Position numbers and translations under genes: made by a program. The notes beneath the pieces are model-generated. The model saw nothing but the letters and a program-made list of their open reading frames with translations. It was not told where the DNA came from and did no database searches. Shown here in pieces: positions 50,101-64,000 of a stretch of 64,000 bases of DNA. The stretch is from Varroa destructor (taxonomy: Eukaryota > Arthropoda > Arachnida > Mesostigmata > Varroidae): the NCBI RefSeq assembly GCF_002443255.2, contig NW_019211457.1, positions 17,108,242-17,172,241 on the forward strand, in the 5' to 3' direction. Every line of letters starts with the position of its first letter. Within the stretch, counting starts at the first letter, position 1.

Positions 50101-53100
50101 TTATGCTCGCCAAAAGATAAAGGCACGTCTGATTTTCTTGTTGTTATCAACTAGAGCTAAAGATGTGCTTAAGATTTGCAGGCAAATACGTTACCTATTA
50201 AGCTGTCATGAGAAACTTATGAAATAGACTGAAACACTATTTCTACGATCAATTTTTTTATACGAAAACACACACTTTGCTTTATTATAGGTATAAGATT
50301 ACGCTATATTTAGGAGCGCAACGACTAGGAGATGATATTGCCCGCATATCCGAATATATATATGAGCGTACGAACTAGAAATATAATATTAAGGTTACTC
50401 ACCAAAACTCAATTCACGTATTCGTTAAACCTGACCATGTTAGCTCTCGATAGTCAGAACCGGTTCCGATTCAGATTCGAAATTTGATTATTCCGAATAA
50501 GAAAGTCTCCAGATCTGCCATCGAACTATCTCTCTCTTCCACTGTGTTACATTTGAGCTTTTACTAATATCTTTATACGTTAAAGGCAGCGAAGCTACCT
50601 GTAGATCAGACTGCAATTGCATATTGATCATGAGCCAACGCTATTACGTCGAATGCAACACGAGGTATCTTTCTAGTCAACGGTGGAGTACAGCATCCCA
50701 CAGATCGAAGCCTGACCTTTTTGGCGCAATTGCATTGTATTAGCATTTCTGTAGACAAAATATGAGTATTCATTTAGAATTTAACCGGTTTATTTTTTAC
50801 TTCTCAACAAATTATAAATACGGAGCGTTTAACAAGTCAGACAAGTTCATGGCAGACCACACGAAGTTTGCTTTTTCCCAGGATATTTTTTAGGCATTTT
50901 TGAAGGCATTTAATTTTCATTAGCTACCGATAGGCTTCAGTTAGTTTTTGTGCACTCGCTACATATGAAAAAAAAACAGCTATGAAAAAAATAACGACGA
51001 TAACTCCGATCATGGTCGATTATCTATATTTCGAAATTTGAAATATGAAGTCAGTATTATTTTAGGCAAAACCAGCTACGTACTGGATGCTTCGCTTTAA
51101 TGTTATTTTTTTTACGGAAGAAAGGAACTATTATAGTGATACGCACATTGGCCATTTACAATATATGGTTCTATGCAAAATGTTTGGGGCTATACTTTAT
51201 GGTCGAGTTTGTATAGAGCTAATGATAAGCTTTTGACTTGATCAGCCAAATGTGAAAACGTCAGTTGTTTTTAGGACATTCCATAGCGATTGCCTGCTTG
51301 AGGAGGTTCCGCTTCCCGTTCTACAAATAATAGCCTCAGTAGCCTGAGATAAATGGTCCTAAATATTTTTTTGCATCGTTCGGCTTCTTGCATGTTCTAG
51401 CATTCACACTCTTCGGTTACGCGTACCTTCATTCAAAAATCGCCGCTTGGCTCTGGGTACCTTAGATACTTCTTTATATCGGACCGCTGCGCCATGCGCG
51501 AAGCGATTCCTACACTATTCCAATTGAGAGAGTCTTGTTTTGCCCAGTGTCGCATTTTTCTGCGACAGTCGCTACTCCCTGGGCGTCAACCCAGCGACGT
51601 GTCGACGCCGAACGATGTCGCCAGTTTAAACTTTCAGTTATAGCTAGCGGGATTAAATAGCAATACTGATAAACACTGTCGTAGGAGACGTTCGTTTTGC
51701 TTGACTCATTGACGCTAGTAAATCGCAACACACGACGAAGCAAAGTTTGATCAGTCGGGGATAACTTGTCTGTTTGCTGGTCGATCAGAAAATATCGCAG
51801 AATTTAAGTGGTGCTCAGGGTGTACTTCAACAGGCGAGAAATGCATTTAGTATTCACATGTACAGCTTATTCCTTATAGACAAATCAAGTGTTTCAATCT
51901 CTAACAGTGCATAACGTTGTCTGACGTTTGCGCAAGGACGATCTGTCAGTGGTTCTAGATTGACTTTGAACGTATAGGAGAGCTTTTTGAACATCATCAT
52001 ATGAACACTGAAATCATTTTGCTCGCCTTATCTGGGATTTGTAAAAGGTATTAGTACAAGAACTAAGCCAAAATCTTGGGAAGCATTATTTTCCAAGGCG
52101 TCGTTGTATCGTTTCATTAAAGCTCTCACATGAAACAGCGCTTAAAAAAATATAAACTAAAAGTAAAACGTTTCCCAGTTCCTGCGGGGTCATTTCGCTC
52201 AACTTAAACCAACTGCCATTCGGTTATATTATTATGATTCGATGTATCTTTCTCACAGTTGGCGCGCTTTTTGAATTTGAGTGGTAGCAACTTGTTTTAG
52301 AACAGGTGCAATGTGAACGTGAAAAGGGTTTAGGTGACTCTTTGCGAAAAAGCTGTCCTTTATTATACGGGCATTGGTAGATCGGCTAAGCTTTGCGTGA
52401 TTTGGCGGTAAATAGCTATGTATTCGACACGTCTGCACTATGCTAATGCGTACAGCAAAACCTACTGATACTGGTATAAAACGTATGAACGCTCTGAGTT
52501 GACGATGATAAGATGCGCTTATTTGAAATAGATCTTTCGAGTTTCATATCTGGTACTTGAGCCGTTCAGACCGTTCAGATAAGATGTGGCTACTTGTTAT
52601 AAAAATAAAAACAAATCTGTTTCCAGCAAGAATACAATTTTGAGAAGTGTAGAAGCCAATAAAGACTAAGTTATACAATCAGTTTTTCGCAGGCCGAGTT
52701 AGTAAAAAACAAAAACAGTGTTCTCGTTCTGTGAATGGGATAATCGAATGGAGGCTACCAGCTCTTGATGTGTTCTTACCATAATGTTCAACAGTGTTCA
52801 TACATATGCGGCACGACGTAAATAGAAAAGCGTCTATCAACCGAAGTCTTATACGTTACGTTCTTCGAACGGATTCCTCTAAGCGAATGTATTAGATATA
52901 TTAGTTTACAGTTCAAGACTCAACTAGTTATTATCTCTTTCACGCCGACCATTATTTGTATTGGTCATAGCTTGCGACATGTTTAACTTACTCACCTATA
53001 TAATAGAAACTTGATTTGCGGCTGGCCTCGTACGCTAATACATGTAGTAGTCCAAATCCAATGCTTTCCTCCGCGTGAAACTAAACTACTTCGCATGGAT

Positions 53101-56100
53101 CACCACCATAATATTCTTATTATTATATGCAATATATATATATATTCAGCACATTCATTCTCAATATGACACCACTGAAATATCAATCAATTATCACAAA
53201 AAGATTTTCACGCTTTCATATTTCATCGGTCGGCTATGGCAGGTCGTTCGCGCACACACCTTTATTATGCTTCGAAGAGTAAACAAAATGGTCCCTATGA
53301 CAGACAGAACCAACCATAATTGTGACGCTTAGACCCAAGTAGATCTAATCGGTTTTGGCCGCCGCTGTCGTCTGCTTGCGAACACAATTGACAACTGATC
53401 AAGTCGAAAAATAATATCAAGATACGACGAACCAGCTGGTATGGCGCCTCTGCCGTGACGACCTCCATAACAATGATTACTGTACCAGGCTGTCGAGCGG
53501 TTTTCAACTTTTACTTTTTTTTTTAGCCTTGTAAAGAAAATTTGCCTTCTACGGCTCTGTTTCATACTTTGTGTTTCTCCTCTGCATTCTTATCCTTTAA
53601 TCAGTTTTCGGCTTTCTCTACTGAATCTCCTGCCCAATGGCCCCCTCCAGGCCATGCGCGTCTGGTTTGACAGCATACACCCCAGATGGATATATGTTGG
53701 ATACACTGTTTGTACCCAATATTAGGTTTCTTAAAATAAAATTCAGAAATGTTAGAAAAGGAAAGGTAGGCAATTGAGAAAAATCGGCAAGCTCAAATCA
53801 GATCTAATCTAATTATTCCACAGGAATGCCATATACTTTTATAGATTCATCGTGTAGTAGTCAGGTTATGCACACAATGATGTGTGCTAAAAACGATTCG
53901 TTATCTGTTTGTATCGTCGTCTTGGGAACTTCAAGTTGGATTAACCCTCAGACCTCATAATGTCGGACCTCCTGTTTATGTTTTCTGCTGATCTATGAAG
54001 ATATCGTTTATTAATCAGCTTTCAGCACAATGCTTTATTATGCAAATTATGCTGTACAATCAACTGAGCGAATAATGGACGGTGAAACTAGTTAGTCAAA
54101 TTACCGTCACGTGTCCTCTGAAAAGTGGGCTGGGTGACCTTCAGTACAGAAAAAAGATAAATATAGAAATACAATATATAAAATAACATTATTCACTTTT
54201 TTTTTTTGATGATTTTTTTTTTGATTTTTAAGATGAACCAGCATAAGTATGCCATATATTGTTGGTACTACATAGTCTAAAGAGAGAAATTTCGACACCG
54301 GTCTTAAATTAATGCGATCGTCATGTATTTTTGACGAGAAAAGTATTAAACCAAAATATGTATTGAAACCGAGAGCAAATATAAAAGGAAATCTATGTTT
54401 GGTTTAACGTTACCGTATCATGGTAACCTACGTCTAACAATATTCTGTTAGCAACCTTCATTTACGATGCATGCCTGCCAAAAACCACAAAAACTGTTTA
54501 GTGGAAATATTGTACTATACTTCCGATCCTTCAACGACTCTGCTGTTTTCATTATTAAATAACGACAACAGACTAACATAAGTAAATGTAAATAAAATTT
54601 TGATGGAAACACTTTAGTTAAAGCGATGAGAAGCCTGACAAGTAAATATAGAACCTCAGCCATAATGTGCCGCTGTTTGCTCTGTTTCTATGAATACCCA
54701 AATACAGATATGTATACACATATAAACATGTATGCCACATACACAAAACCATTTATCCATATAATGATGGTTTAGCTCATGAATAGTCAACATTTAGAGG
54801 GAAATTGTGAATTACGGACTATGCCCCTTTTGGGCGGCCAAAAATAAAGATTTGTAGAAGCCAAGAACTGACAAAGTCTACGTGAATTATTTAGGCAGAA
54901 AATTCAATCGAATAGTCCGATTAACGGTTCAGCTCGACGCAAAGATCGATTCACGGAATTTTCCTTTAAGTGAAAAATGTAACTTATTGGCAAACGCCTC
55001 GTTATTACTTCTACGTTAAAAGATCATTACTTCTACAAACAGCCATATAAGATCGATTACATATGCAAAAATAGACAGTCTTACTGCCAGTATCATACTT
55101 ATGCCTTCGTGCATTATATGCTACAAAAATTTCGGGTTCTTCTTTGACGCGTCAAGTACTATTAGCCCCCAATACCTTTTCATTGTTGATGACAGGTTCA
55201 AGCGGATGACCACCTGAGGTGTATCCAAGATATTCCGGTGCGGCTGCGTCAACTTTTATACTGTTGCCATCTTTAACATTTCTTAATCAACATCTCTGCT
55301 CTCTATAGTAACACCACGTTATCTGAACATTAGAGTTGCATTAAAAGCTGGATATGTGATCATTATTTCGCTTTTTCATATACTTGAGGCGACATCAGGC
55401 GCCGATCGCCCCCTGGACCGCAGATAAATTAGTCCCCTTAAGAATACTATTATACTCTGCTAGACGTTTTGAATGTAACTCACGCTACAAACAATAATTT
55501 AGAATCAAATTTGTTAGATACAAACAGCATATTTGTATATCCATCCGAAAAGATCACAGGTAAACATAGTTTGTCATGCAGCTGGACCCCCTACGACCTT
55601 GCGTTCCACACAATGACTATCTATTTGAAGGTTGACCATAACAGCCTGTCCTCGTCAGCCGAACGAAGCTAGAAAACTAACCTGCAACATTTGAAAAGTC
55701 GAAGTTAAACATTTTAAAAAGTTAACCGGAATTTGCATTTTCAGCTTACTGCCTCTTACAGCAGGGCACGCTGAGAACGTTTTTGATACAAGCAAATATA
55801 TATTCAATCATTATAATACGAGCATTTTTCCTTATCTAACATTCCGCTTTTTCGGGGATCAAAATGGGCTTTGGATCGATTTTTCCTTTTTGGTTTCTGC
55901 AATACTCAATTTCTGTTTGTGCGATTGCTTAGGAAGTGTCTCAAAATCACATAATTCTTAGTATTTGTTGTTGTATATGTGAATATTGATGTAATTTTTG
56001 CCGTCTCTTATGCTGCGATGAACTCCGAAAGTGAAATAGAATCACGAAAAGATTCTAACATTTGTGTATAGAAGCTTCATTTACTGTCTTGTTGTGATAT

Positions 56101-58061
56101 CTCGCTGTCGTTTTGAAGTACCGTCGACAGCTTTCATGAACTGCCTCGTCAACCAACTGCCCTTGTGCTACATATCGCAGCTGAGATCTCCCGCCTTTTT
56201 TTAAACTGACTGGCTGATTCAGATCTAGTATTATACAATAAATGGGTAGATTAATGTGTTCAACGGGGCTTTTTAACTAAATGGGCCTGTTTGTGAAGCG
56301 AAGGCATAGAACTTTTTCCGTTTGGTTATGATCACTCCGTTAACACAACGCCCAATTTTAGTGCTTTTCAGGTAATTTGTTAATCTAGAAGTAAGCACAG
56401 AATTTGCACGCTTTGGATCAGATTGGATGACCAAATATAAAGAGCTTGACCTTACCGCTTAACCAGAAAATCAATCAGGAAACCAGCAACGTTCGTAGGC
56501 AATAAGATATCGGGCATTTCAAGGTCGGTTCTGAGCTTTATAATAGGAATCATGTTGAAATATATGTGTATCTATTAAATGTGTATATTGAACTCACATG
56601 GTACATAACGGCATACATGACGACGGCAAATAGACGTCTTATTGATTTGACAGGCATTCATGTAATGTTACAGCTGGTCCGCGATTCACTTTAGCAAACT
56701 TTTCTATTTTCTCTTCTATCTCGGGTTCTCTGATGAGGAAAAAGTACGTTTAGATATTAAACCACCGTGTGTTTTTTGCTATATGCTGCAATTACTATAT
56801 TATATATCAACTTTTCTTGCTTTTATTTGTCCAATGTGGACAACGACCCATATTCATCGGGCTGAAAAATATGGAAGCCGTAACGATAACAAGAGCAAGA
56901 GTTCGACGTCATTACATATGCTTTCACAAGTGCAAAGTATCTTGCAAGGAAAAAGGCAATTGAAAAGGGAAAGGGAAAGGACAAAATTTTCTATATGTAC
57001 AAGTGCCTATCCACTGGACGAAAAACGTCGTTGCGTTAAAGACTTCAAATGATCGCTGTGTAGGTGGCATAATGAGAGTAAGACGGAGATCTTTTTGCCT
57101 TGCGGAGAATAGAAAATCGACACATAACGATTTTTGTCATATATGCTCGTGTGTTTAGTAAGCGCATCCGAAAAAAACGGAAAACTTTGTTTGAGGCAAC
57201 ATTAAAAAAAAAAAGAGAAAAGTTCATCAATGATAAACCTAGTTTCAGTAAAGACCTATAAAAGTGTGCGGCGGTGTTGAGCGGACGATCGTAAGATGAC
57301 GGTTTTGACAAGAAGAAGTTAATGGCGCATAGAGGCACTGGTTCGGGGATGATTTTTCACAGGGAAGCACTTTTAAGGCATTGTACGTGTGTAATTTGGT
57401 AGCTATGCTTATGTCTCTGTTGAAGGTGGTGATCTCTGATCGAATAGAATGGCACGTAACAATAAATCCTACTTGTCTAAAATATTATATCACTCGATCA
57501 CTTTTGTTATCATAATACGTTACTATAGTCGATCACTGCCATCGTAAGTTGTTCGTCTAATTGAACCTACGGATATAAGTAGTCGGCATATTGAAACTTT
57601 TTATCTCCCGTAGGTCAGGCCTATTATAAAATATGATATGTATTCACAATGTACAGAGATCCTCCGAGGAGCCGTCTACTGAGTTTTTATTAGTATGTTA
57701 ATCCCTGTAGTTGATTCGTTTGATAACTATTTTGTACCACACAGCTTATTTGGTAATAATATACAACGATACCATATGATAATATATTACCACGACAGTT
57801 TAAAACATCCCGCCTCACACTTGTGCGATTGGCTTCTGACACAATAGAGCGGCCTCATTTGAAAGAATAGCGTCATTATGGTCGATACTCGAGCTACGTG
57901 GGGTCGGCGATTCTGCAACTAAAATCCAGACGAGCATCCGATACCTTACTTATTACGAGCAATTTTAAGATCCAAAATCGTTCGATATTTTGAAGATTTG
58001 CAGAATTAGTAACCAAAATTACAATGGAATAGCTCGACCATTAATACAATGTTCTTCCTAA

Positions 58062-58075
58062 ACACACACACACAC
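58062..58075. repeat. (CA)n microsatellite
   Basis: Seven CA units. Confidence 0.85.
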
Positions 58076-59825
58076 CTCAACCGTTATAAATATCAGGCCC
58101 ATCTCCTCAAATCACCTCTGTCGACATTAAGAAAGCCCAATCATGTTACCAAATATAGAGAAATATACAGTAGAAGTCCATATTTAGAACTAGCTCATGC
58201 GTTCTTCTTGATAGTGAAGCTGGATCTCGATAGTGGTACACGTTCACGAACCGTTAACGGGCCGAGCAACTCCCTGAATATGCTTGACAAAAAATATTGC
58301 CCCATTAGGTATGTGGCATACAACACAACGTCCGCCAAGTCGAGAATTTTCTCCAAATGTAGCACATCTACATAGCTAACAAGGCTTACCCGTCAACGTA
58401 GCTGATTCGTTGCGATATTTGGGTTCTCCATATCGAGAATGGCAACGGTGCAGCGTAAAAACTGATATGATGTGTCGCAGTGTTTCGAGGGTCAAAAGCT
58501 TCAGCGCCTTAGCTGGCACGTCCTAGTTCAGGAGATAAAACGACTCGTCTAAATACTTGGAGCTCTATATTCTAATATAGAAGTATTTGTCATGGAGACG
58601 GCAGTGTCGGATTCGGCATTAAGGACTACTTGTTGACGTTACTATGTTCCTTGCGCCTTTACTTATATGACGGACGCCACTGAGCATGAGCGGGTGTGTC
58701 TGTTTGTATAAAATGGGTAGCCACCCACAGTAATAGCAAAGCAGATAACGCCGAAGCTAAAACGGAATTAAAAGGCATACTATTCGAGCGGCGGTTTAAT
58801 TCACATTTACTTTATATTAGTTGGATCGTTTTCCATATGAAAATATACTCGGACCTTATCGCAGTTTTTTTTTCCCCGTTCACTAGCTGCCGCTCTCAGC
58901 GCTACGAATCTTGGCTTCTTAGAGCTCACAACATTATCGGAGCTTTCGAAAAACGATTATACGTCCTTGCAAACTGAGTGTTAAGTGTAAAGTAAGCCAG
59001 CGCATTGGAGCTTCAATTGTTCTGCGCTAAAACTCCCTAGCCGTCGGTTTCGCTGATGTTGTTAATGGGCACTCGCTCCTATCACAAGTTCTATTTCCTG
59101 TGCCCAATATAGACACCTTGAGGCATGGCATAATAAAAGGGTAAGTTAAACGAATACTAATTAGTATTGTATCAGTATGTATGAAAAGTACGTTCAGTTA
59201 GCGTTGATCCCGATTAAACGCTTTTCGGTTCATTGAGAGGGAAAAATCACGGCTGCCTTAGGGTGCCGATCGAAGCAACCTGACAATTACAATAATAATA
59301 ATAGCTGTGATGAAATATTATAATATTTAGTGCCGATGATGGCTAGATGAGCGGGGCTGATACAAATGGCGCCAACGCGGCTTATACCAATGTAATAAAC
59401 TAAGCATACTTCGCCCCACGTTGAGAAGTCTTCTATTTCTTTTTCGGAATTCCCGACAGCCCGGGTCTTCGTAAAACCTTTATTCATCCGGTTTATGCAC
59501 CGATGTGCAAGCTGTTTTTTTATCGTCTATATCTTTGTCAAGATATCATAATCTCAATAAAATGTTTCGACGTTTACTCGTACAGCCATCACCCATTTTT
59601 CTTGGAAATCATAACTAGTTTGTGCTTGGTCGTCCATTAGCTCCGCGTGAATTCCGCTAGATCTTAGTTAAGTAACGAGATTAGACGTTCGTCGCAGCGG
59701 CAGAAGGTTGCGCTCTTGTGTCGAACAGCGTCTTTCAGCGGCTAAGACAGCGAATCCGCTAAAAATTCGGTCTTTACAAAATTTAGACGCAGGTACGGCT
59801 ATTCGTATATAGTTAGAGGTAAGAT

Positions 59826-59850
59826 TTATATATATATATATATATATATA
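59826..59850. repeat. (TA)n microsatellite
   Basis: About twelve TA units; the longest dinucleotide run in the window. Confidence 0.9.
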
Positions 59851-61223
59851 GCTACTAGTGAGTTATGATAAGTCCCTTGCGACGTATCGCTAAATAGTCC
59901 TAGTCCAAATACTTTGGACGATATATTTAATATTGGTACAGTATCAAAAAGGAATAACTCAACATCAGTGGCCATCGCATAGATAAGATTGGCCGCATTA
60001 AACTTTAGCTCGCTTTAAAATCGGTTGACGGTCTTGGCCCACCTGATTGACCTATTCTGTCATTTTGCCTTTTTATTTGATCAAATTGACAACAATGAAG
60101 GCCTTTATAGGATGCCCAGAGAAAATACACAGAAATAGTCGAAATAGAGCAGGAGCTGTACGCCTATACATGGCCACTTAAGAAACGGTCACACTTCAAG
60201 TATTCCATATCGAAAATTTCTAAAACAATCCAGTAGAACGATTTATTTTCGACGAGAGTTATGTTCATACCGATATGGTGTATGCTCTATAATTAAATCG
60301 AATACTGGCGATTTATTTGCGACAAGAGCGTCTCTCAAGGATAAGACGATTAAATCATACCACCTAGGTATCTGTAAGTGATAGAATATATTTAGCTTCG
60401 CCTATCACAAAGGTGCATCTGACTATTTAAAATAGAATAATCGCATAAAGCCAGTGACCCAATTCAACGCGCGAAAATTAATAGAAAGTTTTTATGTAGC
60501 ATGTTTTCCTACGCAAATACCTATGTATGTACTACGCGCGTATGTATTCACTACCCAACTAGAATTTTTTAGGTGAAAACAAGCTGACCCCCAAATTTGA
60601 CCAGGCGCTCATTTTCTCTGTGAAACCTAAACTCGTCCCCAGTCTAACAAACGTAATAGCTCAAGTACATTCGACTGCAGTCTGTTTACCCCGTTCTTCT
60701 ATTGAAACGTGCTTTGTTTCATTACCATAGTTATCGTAACACACCTATCTAACCTGATTTCAGGTCTAAACATTAACCATTAGCCAGCTGCAAAGCTCCT
60801 TTACAATTACCGCACAGTCTCTATTTTTCGAGTTTTACATCCGATATCGCCGTTAGGCTTCCCGTCAGACAGGCGGTCGACTCCCAGCACGACAAGAAGC
60901 TTAATCATACGGATCGTTTTCTTAGCTTTTGCAGTGACATACTTACAAATGCTCAACAGTATTCGCAGATCACATATTCCTCTGAGTTGCGGAAAATGAC
61001 TAATTTAGCCCACGCACGTCGCATGACCTATCTATACTATGCCCTATAAGCAGTTTCTCCGCCGGTTTAGTATTGACAACGAAGGGCGATCGAGCCCACG
61101 GCCGCCTTTCCGCATAGGTTGTCTAGCTAGTATCGAAACAAGAACACAACAGACCCGTGAGGTTTGGCCTGCACCCGTTGCGTTGCCGATGTAGCCAATA
61201 TAAATTATGCCACACCTACTTAC

Positions 61224-61371
61224 ACAAACTTAACGGATAAGCCAAGAGCACATCAGAAGTTGTTTTGTTGTAGAGGTTTGCTGCACCTATGACCTCGCCC
61301 GTGTGTAGGTTTTTCGTTGCCCCGTTGAAAAGATGCAACAAAGCCTGAGTGGCTATAAGTATTTCATTGAT
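61224..61371 (-). other. Possible isolated coding exon
   Basis: Between an acceptor-like TTATCTTAG and a donor GTAAGT lie 49 open codons (ILIATQALLHLFNGATKN, TGEVIGAANLYNKTT). The composition looks protein-like, but another minus-strand frame just upstream is also open and looks equally plausible. No partner exon was found. Confidence 0.2.
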
Positions 61372-62238
61372 CTAAGATAACGTGAGCGAAGGCGAGTTGT
61401 GCTAAGTCCAAGGTGAAGTTCGATCGCAAATTGCACATTTTCACTCGCCTGGGGGCTAATCTCCTGAGAACGCAGTGCTGTTGTTCTATTACAGGTACAC
61501 ATTTACATAAATCAGTCAATCGAATGGAGAAGCTTTCGCAAAGTACCATTCAAGCGCAGTGTCACACAAAGCACAATCTTGACACCGCGGTTGTCGCTAT
61601 CACACGCCTATGATAGAAATATCGAAGCTTAGCAGCGCAGGCCCTTCCTGTCAGCTGTCGTGCGTTAATGTGTGATGTGAAGCACATCAAACGCCTCGCT
61701 TTTCTCAATATGGAGAAATGTTTCGAGATAATAATCCGTTATCCATTTCTATGCTACTTCAGGCGGCTGGCTTTTGTTATACTTGCCTATGTGTAATTTC
61801 GAATCTTACACAGCACTCCACGCATTGTCGAAGTTCATCATCACAAAAGCTTCTTAAGTCTATGGGAAGTGAGATTCGTCGGACGTGTGGTTTTCCATAG
61901 CATTCCCGAGTATGGAATTGTACCATAACGCAGGCCATTATTTGGGGAGCGAAACAACCCAGTAGCTGATAGACCAGACTTACTCGCAAATGTCGTCGTG
62001 CGTCTGCTTTGCCATTGATTCAGCTAATCTGACTCGTTGGTATCATACTCAGCAGGAAATATACACTGGCAGTAATCCTGTAGTCCTGTTGCAGTTATCT
62101 CACTTTCACGTTCGAGTGTTCCAGTGACCTCCACATTTTTTTCTGTCCTAATTGTCCCTTCTTCGCCGTCTTATGTAAATCCATGTGTTCTGGTGGTTAA
62201 AGAAATCCCTGACCTCGACTTCAAAATTGTTAACAAAG

Positions 62239-62290
62239 ATCTTAGCATAGCTGGTTTCACGTGTAAATGTGAAATCAGCTATGCTAAGAT
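62239..62290. ncRNA. Strong hairpin, 22-bp stem, 8-base loop (possible small-RNA precursor)
   Basis: Left arm 62239-62260 and right arm 62269-62290 are inverted complements over 22 bases with one G/A difference, which pairs as G-U in the + strand transcript. The loop is GTGTAAAT. Pairing does not extend outside the arms. Each arm is microRNA-length, but the loop and total length are short for a typical precursor and the stem is unusually perfect. I do not recognise a known microRNA seed. Alternatives are a cruciform or a short inverted-repeat insertion. Confidence 0.4.
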
Positions 62291-62715
62291 GTGAAAAGCA
62301 CTGCTAGCAGCGCCGGTCCAACTTAAATTCATCTTATAAGCAAGCGTTTAATAAGGCCGTTTCAGAAATTGCCAACGATTGCCCATATATAAACCATAAA
62401 CTACCCTTCGAAAGAGAATATCCGACATGTAACCCACCCAAGGAATTTCGCCACTGCATAAAAATATGATTAGAGCAATCGTTAAATCAGACCTTCATTC
62501 AAACTAATGGCTAAGACAAATTTTCGAAGAGCCGTACGTAGAGCTCTAATTTTCTTGAATACACTAGAGCTGGCGTGTTTGGCCGGCCAAATATACGTTG
62601 CAGTTGCGCAGACGTATACGTGTGTGTGTATATCTAAGTAAAGTTTTGTTCATTTGGTTTCTGTCTTCGACTGGTGGCATAAAGAAATTTTAATTTGAAA
62701 AAACTTCTGAACTGT

Positions 62716-62742
62716 GTTCCTTTCTAATAAACAGAAAGGAAC
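62716..62742. repeat. Short inverted repeat, 10-bp stem
   Basis: GTTCCTTTCT and AGAAAGGAAC are perfect inverted complements around a 7-base loop. Function unknown; could be chance. Confidence 0.4.
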
Positions 62743-64000
62743 AAACTTCGAACTGTCTACTGCAATAACAATGATGATCACTTCAGTTGAACAGGCAAAT
62801 ATCATGGTGCGTACTAACTGTTTGTTGCTACAGTAATAATTATCTGTACACGAATTAACGTTCGTGGCGGCCTCTGTTGTTAAATGGCAGAAAAGTGTGT
62901 TTGCCGTCACATTTGCTTCGCCTTTTAACCTGAATAAGTAAATACAGGTACAAAGCTCTAGACTAGACTCGACTCGATTCGGTATAGCAAATCCACCCTT
63001 TAAGCGTCAGTGATAACGATTATGATCGTATTATAAAAGTACGAGGCCACGTCGATTCATATGCTTTATTCAGAATCAGTTAAATATTTCAATTACTTTA
63101 TTGGTGAAACGTTGTTGTCTATTACTTACTGATTCAAATTAACCTAACCTATATCTACGCTACTAAAAACTTGCCAAACGGGTTTGTCCTACCCAGGTTA
63201 AACTCTTGAAATGGACATATCGAAGGTGTGTAATGGAAAAGTGGGCGCAGAAGCTGACCCCGACTGACCAAAGGTCTGTTATTTTCATAGAGCTTGATGT
63301 TAGTTTTCCCCGTAAAAGATCGACGACAACTCCCTCAGAATCCACGTTTGAACACAGTGCCGCATCACCGTATTGAAACTTTGACCAAATGTAAAGATGG
63401 ATAAATTGTACATCGCTAAAATAGAATATGTTTAGTAACAAAGCAGAGGCAGAGCGGAATATGCGACTAGCGCTCTAGTGTACCCGATTTCCGCTTATCG
63501 TGTACTTTCGTATGTGTGTAAATGCCAGATAGATCCATCTCGCAACGTCCTATATATGGCACGTATGTCTTCAGCGAGGTCTTAATTCCCCTTTCAAACG
63601 CATTCTCGATATACAAAACGATGTCCCAACACCAGAATCAATCGTTCCTATTTTTTTTACTTACTGAGAATCGAATCGATTCTATACAAAGATACTGTCA
63701 CCTATGAATTATGGCGCACTGCTGCAAGCGTAAGACACACAATACCAATTACCGTTTCAAAGCCCATACTTTTCTGTGAATACTCGTCGTTCAGTTAGTT
63801 CCTCTTTCTGTTAAACGGTTCTCTGGCGACAGCGCCTCTCCCTTTATTCGCCGTTCGGGAAATCTCGCGCTTGAGGTATCTGAGTGAACGGCAATCCAAT
63901 CGTGTCTAGTTATTGTTGTTATTGAAGGAGCTCAATCACACCCATTTGACACACGAGCGGCAGGGTACCCAGATAATTATAGCAAATAAACCAGTATTAA
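62743..64000. other. Intergenic to window end, nothing recognised
   Basis: AT-rich sequence with short open stretches only; no RNA gene, repeat family or recognisable protein. Confidence 0.4.

Larger units (their letters stand above)
45445..61223. other. Long region without recognisable genes
   Basis: About 16 kb of AT-rich sequence. All open stretches are short and look like chance. Microsatellites lie at 46698-46717 (TA), 47136-47163 (CATA), 58062-58075 (CA) and 59826-59850 (TA). I did not recognise transposase or reverse transcriptase motifs, tRNA, rRNA or long terminal repeats. Small exons of spliced genes could still be hidden here. Confidence 0.45.

Noticed and set aside
58386..58470. 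Possible minus-strand exon ending at GTAAGC
   Set aside because: Short, with two competing frames and no partner exons.

Overview
This is eukaryotic nuclear DNA, AT-rich and intron-rich, with many microsatellites and no bacterial gene organisation. The gene content points to an arthropod: a two-domain heme peroxidase, a class I myosin of the MYO1C type, and a fused pseudouridine glycosidase/kinase. A mite or other chelicerate is possible, but the sequence alone does not settle the lineage.

Layout. (1) 1-5851, + strand: the 3' part of a secreted-type animal heme peroxidase with two tandem peroxidase domains. The window opens inside domain 1. One exon runs from the end of domain 1 through the linker into domain 2, which is then completed by seven more exons. 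All domain-2 catalytic residues I can place are present. (2) 7441-12311, - strand: a decayed partial copy of the neighbouring myosin gene, with recognisable remnants of exons 1, 2, 12, 20, 21, 22 and 23, an in-frame stop and frameshifts. (3) 16597-28119, - strand: a complete 24-exon unconventional myosin, reconstructed here as 1032 residues with motor, IQ motifs and TH1/PH-like tail, closest to vertebrate MYO1C/MYO1H. (4) 32165-34183, - strand: an intronless bifunctional pseudouridine-5'-phosphate glycosidase / pseudouridine kinase with a probable mitochondrial presequence. (5) 34.3-64 kb: no gene of a family I recognise. I give three low-to-moderate-confidence small gene models: 38678-39308 (+), 43794-44299 (+) and 44722-45444 (-). 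There is also a possible isolated exon at 61224-61371 (-) and a strong 22-bp-stem hairpin at 62239-62290.

The genes are functionally unrelated (extracellular oxidation, membrane-actin motor, RNA nucleoside breakdown), and nothing suggests an operon or cluster. The main structural event visible is the head-to-tail duplication and decay of the myosin gene. The most unusual coding features are the single-exon fusion of two peroxidase domains and the intronless pseudouridine enzyme in an otherwise intron-rich neighbourhood. Exon borders were called by eye from GT/AG sites, reading-frame continuity and remembered family sequence; no alignment or transcript evidence was available.
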